Source: Candidatus Aenigmatarchaeota archaeon (GTDB lineage Archaea; Aenigmatarchaeota; Aenigmatarchaeia; QMZP01). Taken from it: a DNA stretch of 17,088 nucleotides. The notes under the pieces were generated by a model. It ran no database searches and was not told the DNA's origin. It worked only from the letters and a program-made list of their open reading frames with translations. Shown here piece after piece: positions 12,300 to 17,088 of the stretch; within the stretch, counting starts at the first letter, position 1; every line of letters starts with the position of its first letter. The stretch spans positions 1-17,088 of the forward strand of contig QMZY01000006.1 of the NCBI GenBank assembly GCA_003663415.1. The letters run 5' to 3'. Both the position numbers and the translations under genes were made by a program.

Positions 12300-12368
12300 T
12301 CTAACGGATTTGCAGATGGTTTCTGCTCCACCGCTCTTTGCAGAAGCGGTAGCTCTAAAGAGCGGTGC
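12300..12368 (-). other. 69-nt intron in the D-loop of tRNA-Ala
   Basis: A perfect 11-bp stem CACCGCTCTTT/AAAGAGCGGTG (12367-12357 with 12339-12329) has in its loop AGAGCTACCGCTTCTG (12356-12341), then GAGCAGAAAC. It is clearly a sister of the T-loop intron of the same tRNA. Its end TCCGTTAGA resembles the adjoining exon AACGGTAG. The cut site is ambiguous by one base. Confidence 0.75.
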
Positions 12369-12603
12369 TACCGTTGATCTACCGGCCCATAGAAGAATAT
12401 TTTCTTTTTTGATTTTAAAGGGTTTTCGCCAGATAATGAGTCTGTTGGTTTGTGAATCTTTTAGTTTAAACTGTTTCCTGTATTAATAAAAAGGGAAATT
12501 AGTTCGGATATTAAACTAAATCTTTATAGTTTCCCGAAAACATTGCGGGAAATTGGTGTTAAACTCAATAAAAAATCGGCTCAATATAGAAAAGGTTTTG
12601 GGC

Positions 12604-12981
12604 TTAAATTGATTCTTCAACTAAATTGTCTAAGTTTTTCTTTCTGAATGTCAATTTGTCCATTGCAACAGCCAAACCTGCTCCAGCTGCATAAGCAACA
12701 AAATCTTTTGGATCAAAAGTCCCTGAATATAATCCTAAACCCTGTGCAGCTTCCATTGCAGAGCATCCTAGAAAAACATAAGCTGCATTAACCCATTCAT
12801 TTTTACCCAACGGAGAACCTATTAGCTTATTAAAGAAATACAATCCAAGAGGAAGCGTAACATCATGTACGTGTCCATTTATCATTTCTTTATAAGGTAT
12901 GTCTGGATGCTTTGATAGACCACTGACTACACAAGCTCCGCCAGTATACAATCCAGATATTAGTTTCTCCTTTAGTGACAT
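12604..12981 (-). CDS. Small integral membrane protein, VanZ/DUF2809-like pattern
   Basis: A 125-residue protein. Hydrophobic stretches lie at about 8-25, 41-55, 65-80 and 90-107. Conserved-looking polar positions sit between them: HDVTLPLGLYF, EWVNAAYVF, and MEAAQGLGLYSGTFDPKDFVAYAAG. That last pattern (E..QG....GTFDP.D..AY..G) recalls VanZ-like or DUF2809 small membrane proteins, whose function is mostly unknown. The ATG at 12981 is chosen over a TTG at 12996 because the TATA box ATTTAAATA (13004-13012) is centred 27 bp before it. It stands alone, not in an operon. The 214 bp between its stop and tRNA-Ala hold repeated GGGAAATT segments (12494, 12549) but no gene that I see. Confidence 0.6.
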   Translation of the reverse strand: MSLKEKLISGLYTGGACVVSGLSKHPDIPYKEMINGHVHDVTLPLGLYFFNKLIGSPLGKNEWVNAAYVFLGCSAMEAAQGLGLYSGTFDPKDFVAYAAGAGLAVAMDKLTFRKKNLDNLVEESI

Positions 12982-13003
12982 ACTTATATGTAACAATATC
13001 TAC

Positions 13004-13012
13004 TATTTAAAT
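13004..13012 (-). promoter_or_regulatory. TATA box of the small membrane protein gene
   Basis: ATTTAAATA on the minus strand, centred 27 bp before the ATG at 12981. It supports that start and a leaderless mRNA. Confidence 0.5.
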
Positions 13013-13082
13013 CTTTCTTTTTGTTACTACTATTAAGTGTTATTAAGATAACGCCCAAAACCCTAGATTTTTTTAACTAATG

Positions 13083-13258
13083 GTGCTTCGCACTTGATAC
13101 GCCGATTTTTTTACTTTGAATTTTTCCTCCGCTTCGCTACGGAACGTTGCACTAAAATTCAATCCCTGACGGGAGAGTTTAACAGTGATTAAGAGGTTAC
13201 GCTCGGTTGCACCTTGCTCCACTCAAATTCCTCACTACGTTCGGAACTTCTCTTAATC
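13083..13258. repeat. Cluster of hairpins in the gene-free stretch 12997-13332
   Basis: Three inverted repeats are present: GTGC-ttc-GCAC (13083-13093); TTGAATTTT/AAAATTCAA (13116-13124 with 13154-13162), enclosing TCCG/CGGA; and GATTAAGAG/CTCTTAATC (13187-13195 with 13250-13258). The DNA is richer in CG and in CGCTTCGCTAC-like words than the genes around it. Weak ORFs cross it but look accidental. It may be a palindromic intergenic repeat. Confidence 0.5.
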
Positions 13259-13301
13259 GCGATGTTAAGTCCAATGACGGTCTCCGGCGGCTTCCAGAAA
13301 A

Positions 13302-13310
13302 CTTTATATA
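13302..13310 (+). promoter_or_regulatory. TATA box of the 2H phosphoesterase gene
   Basis: CTTTATATA is centred 27 bp before the GTG at 13333, which decides the start of that gene. Confidence 0.5.
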
Positions 13311-13332
13311 TGATTTAATTAACTATCATATA

Positions 13333-13956
13333 GTGAATACTGTGCCAGCTTATTTGATTGGTATCGATCCACCAGAAGATTTGAAAAAAGAAATATATAG
13401 ACTTAAAAATAGAGTTCTTGAGGTTTGTGGTGAACAGCAACAAGTAAATGAACCTCCTCACTGTACGTTTGTTGTAAATAATTTCTCCGGTGAGAAAGAA
13501 ATAGATGAAACTCTAAGAAAACTTGTTCAGGGAATTTCTCCATTTTATGTTGATGTGAATGGTATTACATATTTTCCTCCTGAACAGTCCGGATTTTACA
13601 TGGTTCATGCTTCAATAAGGAAGACTGGTGAATTAGAAAAGCTTCAAAAAAGAATCGTTACAGATACTTCCGGGTTTAGACAAGGGAGTTTACTTCAAGA
13701 GTATTTGAAAACAAATGTTCCTGCTTATAAATGCATGCCAGAAGAATTGGCTAATTTGGAAAGATATGGGTTTCCTTATGTAGGTAAGAACTGGAAGCCG
13801 CATATAAGTATAGCAATTTTAGACACAGAAGCATTTGACAAAGTTGGAGAAGAACTTACAAAAACTGAACTTAATTACAGATTTTTTTTGAGAGAAATTG
13901 TCTTGTTTGGATATGAAAATAAATGGAAACCTTTAAGAACATATAGATTCGAGTAA
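13333..13956 (+). CDS. 2H phosphoesterase (2'-5' RNA ligase family)
   Basis: A 207-residue protein with the two HxT/S motifs that define the 2H superfamily: H43-C-T45 in PPHCTFVV and H157-I-S159 in KPHISIAIL. Such enzymes open 2',3'-cyclic phosphates or join/hydrolyse 2'-5' bonds in RNA; some act on tRNA halves or nucleotide cyclic phosphates. The exact substrate is not visible. In a cell with many spliced tRNAs a role in RNA end processing is attractive but unproven. The frame is open further upstream to 13207, but that part reads through a hairpin cluster. GTG 13333 lies 27 bp after a TATA box and gives a normal family length. Its 3' end overlaps the antisense frame of the broken ATPase gene. 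Confidence 0.75.
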   Translation: MNTVPAYLIGIDPPEDLKKEIYRLKNRVLEVCGEQQQVNEPPHCTFVVNNFSGEKEIDETLRKLVQGISPFYVDVNGITYFPPEQSGFYMVHASIRKTGELEKLQKRIVTDTSGFRQGSLLQEYLKTNVPAYKCMPEELANLERYGFPYVGKNWKPHISIAILDTEAFDKVGEELTKTELNYRFFLREIVLFGYENKWKPLRTYRFE

Positions 13957-14636
13957 TATGAGATGTCGCCTCCGACCGCCACTTCTTTGTCGCTTCGCTC
14001 CTCGACCTCTCTGTGAAATTGTTTCAGGGAACAAGCATTGTGTCTAATTGCTCGGTCGACCTTAAGAAAATAGTAGTTACTTTCTTTAGTTTTGCAAGAT
14101 CTGATTAAGTTCTCTTTTAACTTATTTAAAATTTCTTTATATTCTCTTGCTTCAGCTCGGGCTTTTTCTTCTTCAAGTTTAGTGTATATATAAACAGTGT
14201 TTCCCTCTTTATTAAACCCTGCTTTTGCATGAGATTCTTCCATACCTTTTAGTCCCTGACCAAATAAAGAATAATATCTTTGTTGTTTCATAAATTTCAA
14301 TTGTTTTTTCCACATCAAAACCGTGACCGTTATCCGAGATTTCACATAAGAACTCTTTAGTGAAGGCTGCATAGAAGATATCTAATTTAATTTCATCTCC
14401 ACCTGATTTATTACATTTTCAATAGCATAATCTATGCAACCTCTTACTGACAAAAAGGTTCCATATAATTCATCTGGTAGTTCTAATAATTTGTTAGAGA
14501 GAATATACTGAAATTGATCTATACTTGATGGATCGGTATTTCCTCTTTCTTTGATTCTATAGTTTAAATTTAAGACAATATTTTCTTTATTCGACAACCT
14601 ATCTATTTTATCTTCTAATTTTAAATCTAATGTCAT
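13875..14636 (-). pseudogene. GHKL (histidine-kinase-type) ATPase gene with two compensating frameshifts
   Basis: The first frame (14636-14382, 84 codons) carries the N-box region VRGCIDYAIEN and then stops. The second frame supplies SGGDEIKLDIFYAAF and the G1 box DNGHGFD (14334-14314). The first frame then resumes near 14280 with the G2 box FGQGLKGMEESHAKAGF and VYIYTKLEEEKARAEAREY. Joined, they make a complete Bergerat-fold ATPase of the histidine kinase/anti-sigma type without a visible phosphoacceptor domain. One base seems lost near 14406-14414 and one gained near 14279-14291. Sequencing errors, recent decay or programmed shifting are possible. The final 40 or so codons run through a hairpin-rich spacer and antisense to the 2H gene, so the true end may be near 14040. 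A TATA box GTTATATATT (14659-14668) lies 28 bp upstream. Confidence 0.62.
13966..14012. repeat. CG-rich palindromic spacer element
   Basis: It contains TGTCGCCTCC and TGTCGCTTCGCTCC as imperfect direct copies, plus CCGCCACTTC, resembling the CACTTCCG part of the tRNA-intron core. Translated on the minus strand it reads EERSDKEVAVGGD, the kind of low-information peptide such repeats give when they enter reading frames. Located between the 2H gene stop and the ATPase gene. Confidence 0.4.
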
Positions 14637-14711
14637 AAAGTTAAAAATAGTAACTAATAATATATAACTTTCTATTTTTTACTACTCATAAAAGATAACA
14701 TAAATATAACC

Positions 14712-14771
14712 GACCCTCGCTCACCCAAATTGCTTCGCAACTTGCCCTTACGGGAGACATAACAGGGCTGA
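14712..14771. repeat. Hairpin-rich spacer downstream of the pilin-like operon
   Basis: It holds TTGC-ttc-GCAA (14730-14740), the same TGCTTCGCA core as the hairpin at 13083, and GCCCT/AGGGC (14744-14748 with 14764-14768). It may end the minus-strand surface-protein operon, whose last stop is at 14783. Confidence 0.4.
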
Positions 14772-14782
14772 GAGTACCCGAA

Positions 14783-15292
14783 TCATTTTTTCTTCTTAAC
14801 AATCAGTTTCACGCTCAATATATAGTTTCTTCCGTTTATTATTTTCTGAAGTGTAAGGGGTTCTGAAAACGTTTTCCCTTTCTCTTCCTTAAGCTTGGAA
14901 TCGCCTATTTCCAGCCTTACAGGCTCTCCGCTCTGGCTTCTTGCAATAAAGCTGGGTGTTTCAACTATTAAGAGATACCTTAAATTTTCTTCAGAAAACA
15001 TTGATATGTAATGGTCCATGGTGTGTTCTGCAAAAGAAAAACAATCCATATCACCGCATCTCCACCCCGGGTCAAAATATGCGCAAAAAACCAAATCAGA
15101 CACCCGCTTGCATTTCGGCTCTGTCAAACCAGTGTCTGTTCTCATCATGGTAATCAAAAGGTTGTTTATAAACATATTTGTATATTTGCTGCTTGTCACG
15201 GTTTCTGTCAGCTGGAAAAGGAACACAATCATACCAGCAAATATCATTATAACAATCAATAATAAAAGCGCGCTGCTTTGCCCTTTACTCAT
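14783..15292 (-). CDS. Pilin-like secreted protein with class III signal peptide
   Basis: A 169-residue protein starting MSKGQSSALLLLIVIMIFAG. The KGQSS segment before about 20 hydrophobic residues is the pattern of archaeal class III (type IV pilin-like) signal peptides, cleaved by a prepilin peptidase so that the hydrophobic helix packs in a filament or stays in the membrane. Residues about 28-169 would lie outside and contain five cysteines (for example KCKRVSDLVFC and CGDMDC) that may form disulfides. The tail is Lys-rich. No family is recognised. The ATG overlaps the upstream stop by 8 bases (ATGAGTAA), so translation is coupled. It is the last gene of the operon. Confidence 0.6.
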   Translation of the reverse strand: MSKGQSSALLLLIVIMIFAGMIVFLFQLTETVTSSKYTNMFINNLLITMMRTDTGLTEPKCKRVSDLVFCAYFDPGWRCGDMDCFSFAEHTMDHYISMFSEENLRYLLIVETPSFIARSQSGEPVRLEIGDSKLKEEKGKTFSEPLTLQKIINGRNYILSVKLIVKKKK

Positions 15293-15767
15293 ATATTCCC
15301 ACCTTCATAACACCCATATCGACCCTGTTTTCTTTTTTTCTGTAAATATTCACAGGAAAATTATATGATTTTGACTCTTTGCCTTTGTTTTCCACACAAA
15401 ATTCCCAGTAATTACAGTCGGGATAGTTTGAGTATCTGCACATCTTTTTTTCACCGTCAAAAACCTTTATGGTTACATACCAGTTTTTCCCAAAAATTTT
15501 CTGCAAGTCCTCACATTCCATTAACTTTGTAACAGCCGTAAGTTTTGAATCATCAAACATCAGTTTTTCTTTAACAAGAAACGGCATACTCATAAAATGC
15601 TCAGCAACAAACAAAATCCTGTTTTCTGTTTCTTTTGACTTTTCAAGCTTGAACTGGGATGTCTGCCAGTAAGTCAAAAAAAATATTATAGCAAAAATTA
15701 TCAAAACCAGAAAAAACACAATAAAAACGTACTCCATTATTTCTGATTGCGATTTGAGTTTATCCAT
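15285..15767 (-). CDS. Pilin-like membrane-anchored protein
   Basis: A 160-residue protein from the ATG at 15767, starting MDKLKSQSEIMEYVFIVFFL. KSQSEIMEYVF followed by about 20 hydrophobic residues matches the archaeal pilin-type signal, including the Glu at position 9 of the hydrophobic helix. The outer part has several cysteines (CEDLQ, CRYSNYPDCNYWEFC) and aromatic residues. No family is recognised. An upstream TTG/ATG extension to 15827 is possible, but the chosen ATG overlaps the previous stop by 8 bases (ATGGATAA), exactly as at the next gene junction, and GAGGT lies just upstream. Confidence 0.6.
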   Translation of the reverse strand: MDKLKSQSEIMEYVFIVFFLVLIIFAIIFFLTYWQTSQFKLEKSKETENRILFVAEHFMSMPFLVKEKLMFDDSKLTAVTKLMECEDLQKIFGKNWYVTIKVFDGEKKMCRYSNYPDCNYWEFCVENKGKESKSYNFPVNIYRKKENRVDMGVMKVGIYE

Positions 15768-16848
15768 ACTCGCAACCTCTTTCAATAAGGCTTTCATAAA
15801 TCTGCTTTGCTTCAAAAAGGTTTTCATTCAATTCATTCATATCAGTAAAACTGAGATAATTTTTTGGGAGTCTGGAAATTTTCCCGAGCAGGTTAATGAG
15901 TCTCAAATAATCGCTTTCACACTGCTCTTTCTTGGTTTTTTCATAACTCAGTTTCATTTCCTCTGAAAACAAGCCAAGCCTTTCCATCAAGATTGTGTTT
16001 TTATATTCATACATTCTTTCTGCCAAAGGTATGCCTAAAATATCTTCTTTGTTTCCTGCGAGAACAAAACAAAGTATATCAGCAGGGTCCTTATAAACAA
16101 ACCGTTTGTTCCGGAAATAAAGAGAACCCACACCGTTCCTGTTTGGCAGTTCCAAGCACAAACCACCTTTGCCTTTACAGGAATCTGCAATAACAACTAT
16201 TCTCTGGTTTTTTTTAGGATTAAAAGAGCAGGGAGAGAAACCATAGTTATGCGGAAGCTCCAAAACATTTAAAAAATCGCTTCTCTCGCATGCTTTTCCG
16301 TTGCATAGTTTAAGAGGTTCATTATCGCAGAAATCAAACTTTATCTTGACAGTGGTTTTTCCGTCAGACGTGTCGGGAAACAGATAAACTATATCCCTTA
16401 TGAAATTCCATGTTTGTTCATTTTCCTCGAGAGGCGAAAATATTATCTCAATACCGGGCATTACTTCCACAAAATAAAAAACCCACCAGCCATAATCTGT
16501 ACTGCCTCTGCTAACTATCACCTTCTCTTTCTCTCCTGCATAGAAAAGAGCGGGTGTAATGATAGGGATTCCTGAAGGAAAATCGCACATTATTTTTGGA
16601 ATGCTGTCTGATGTTGTGTTTATATAACAGGAGGAAAAATCATATCTTTTTGTGTAATTGAACTGTTCGTAAATTCCTGAAGTGTATACCTGTTTTATCT
16701 GCTCTCTTAAAGATTTTAAAATCTCTACCTTCTGGACATTCTGCTGAAGACCAGCATAAGTTCCTGAATACTGGATAAGGAAATATAGAATAAAAAATGA
16801 AACAATGGCGCCAAAAATCATTTGAAATACCCTATAAACACTTATCAT
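15760..16848 (-). CDS. Membrane-anchored surface protein of the pilin-like operon
   Basis: A 362-residue protein with one N-terminal hydrophobic segment (residues 9-27, FQMIFGAIVSFFILYFLIQ) and a large outer domain with many cysteines in pairs (C75/C88, CDNEPLKLCNGKAC, CKGKGGLC) that could form disulfides. The C-terminal part (about 280-362) is helical and charged. The first 10 residues lack the KGQ-type cleavage site of the two following genes, so it may stay anchored. No family is recognised. It starts one base before the end of the upstream gene's stop region and is followed by two pilin-like genes with coupled starts; a shared surface structure is likely. Confidence 0.55.
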   Translation of the reverse strand: MISVYRVFQMIFGAIVSFFILYFLIQYSGTYAGLQQNVQKVEILKSLREQIKQVYTSGIYEQFNYTKRYDFSSCYINTTSDSIPKIMCDFPSGIPIITPALFYAGEKEKVIVSRGSTDYGWWVFYFVEVMPGIEIIFSPLEENEQTWNFIRDIVYLFPDTSDGKTTVKIKFDFCDNEPLKLCNGKACERSDFLNVLELPHNYGFSPCSFNPKKNQRIVVIADSCKGKGGLCLELPNRNGVGSLYFRNKRFVYKDPADILCFVLAGNKEDILGIPLAERMYEYKNTILMERLGLFSEEMKLSYEKTKKEQCESDYLRLINLLGKISRLPKNYLSFTDMNELNENLFEAKQIYESLIERGCEYG

Positions 16849-16849
16849 T

Positions 16850-17088
16850 TTAATCCTTTATTGTTATTTTTACCATCCCCTCATTCACAAGGTAAAGTTT
16901 TGTATTTCTTGTTGCGCAAAAACTTCTTGGAACAGAAAGATGCGGAATCTTGTAGCCTTCGCCTTTCTCATTGTCTCGTGTGTAATACCATACGTTATAT
17001 TTGCTCTGGTTTATTACATAAAGCGTGACGAATCCGGGATTCCATGTGTTTGCAGGATTTGGATACAATTGTTTGGAAGGGTCTGAAA
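16850..17088 (-). CDS. C-terminal part of a surface protein (partial, runs off the window)
   Basis: The frame is open from the window edge to a TAA at 16850-16852, giving the last 78 residues. It has no hydrophobic segment here. It shows beta-rich patterns (FVTLYVINQSKYNVWYY, TKLYLVNEGMVKITIKD), which suggests an outer beta domain. An internal TTG at 17068 is unlikely to be the start because the frame continues upstream. It precedes the 362-residue gene by one base and so is part of the same operon. Confidence 0.55.
   Translation of the reverse strand, partial: SDPSKQLYPNPANTWNPGFVTLYVINQSKYNVWYYTRDNEKGEGYKIPHLSVPRSFCATRNTKLYLVNEGMVKITIKD

Larger units (their letters stand above)
12176..12388 (-). 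tRNA. tRNA-Ala (CGC) with introns in D-loop and T-loop
   Basis: The gene spans 213 nt and matures to 72 nt. The acceptor stem GGGCCGG/CCGGTCC contains G3-U70, the classic alanine identity pair, with discriminator A. The anticodon stem CTGCT/GGCAG carries the uninterrupted loop CTCGCAA (anticodon CGC, 12287-12285). A 69-nt insert separates the two halves of the D-arm (GATC and GATC), and a 72-nt insert splits the T-loop at 58/59; removing both gives a regular cloverleaf. No CCA is encoded. A TATA-like CTTTAAAAT lies at 12412-12420, 28 bp upstream. Confidence 0.85.

Noticed and set aside
11044..12368. Box C/D RNAs inside the tRNA introns
   Set aside because: No paired C (RTGATGA) and D (CTGA) boxes at suitable spacing were found in any of the five introns.
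12094..12486. 130-residue plus-strand ORF
   Set aside because: It runs antisense through tRNA-Ala and its introns and has no protein-like pattern.
1..17088. CRISPR array, transposase or integrase gene
   Set aside because: No regularly spaced direct repeats and no transposase or integrase-like protein were seen.

Overview
This is archaeal DNA, AT-rich and densely coded. The evidence is both subunits of topoisomerase VI, RNA polymerase subunit K, ribosomal proteins eL34 and eL14, a NreA-type repair protein, a PAC2-family protein, class III (pilin-type) signal peptides, tRNA genes with introns and no encoded CCA, and TATA boxes about 25-28 bp upstream of start codons (leaderless mRNAs) with Shine-Dalgarno sites mainly inside operons. 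The lineage cannot be fixed from sequence alone. The small genes, Lys-rich tails and heavily interrupted tRNAs would suit an uncultivated DPANN-type archaeon, but that is a guess.

Layout. 1-2420: end of a membrane-anchored surface protein, an HTH regulator, a convergent zinc-ribbon/Hsp20-like protein, and nreA. 2420-4460 (minus strand): an unusual cluster of tRNA-Trp, a degenerate tyrosyl-tRNA-synthetase-like protein and an Asp/Glu racemase-family enzyme, preceded by a leader with its own promoters, two tandem hairpins and a tiny leaderless ORF. 4560-5320: eL34-eL14. 5324-10167 (minus): a tight operon rpoK-eno-ksgA-top6B-top6A joining transcription, glycolysis, rRNA methylation and DNA topology. 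10206-10997: PAC2 protein. 11029-12388 (minus): three tRNA genes, Ala(CGC), Glu(CTC) and Ile(GAT), with five introns between them. Three of these introns lie outside the anticodon loop (one in a D-loop, two in T-loops). A GNAT acetyltransferase sits between tRNA-Ile and tRNA-Glu. 12600-14640: a small membrane protein, a 2H phosphoesterase, a GHKL ATPase gene broken by two compensating frameshifts, and hairpin-rich spacers. 14783-17088 (minus): an operon of pilin-like and membrane-anchored proteins, open at the window edge.

Most interesting: (1) tRNA-Trp / TyrRS-like / racemase looks like a small dedicated pathway handling an activated, perhaps D-, amino acid; its leader has repeated hairpins and mini-ORFs. 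(2) The tRNA introns share a 16-nt core and stem architecture, and a further copy lies outside any tRNA, directly behind tRNA-Ala. They therefore look like one spreading family of structured elements. Both readings are inference from the sequence. The searches that would decide them are given with each finding.
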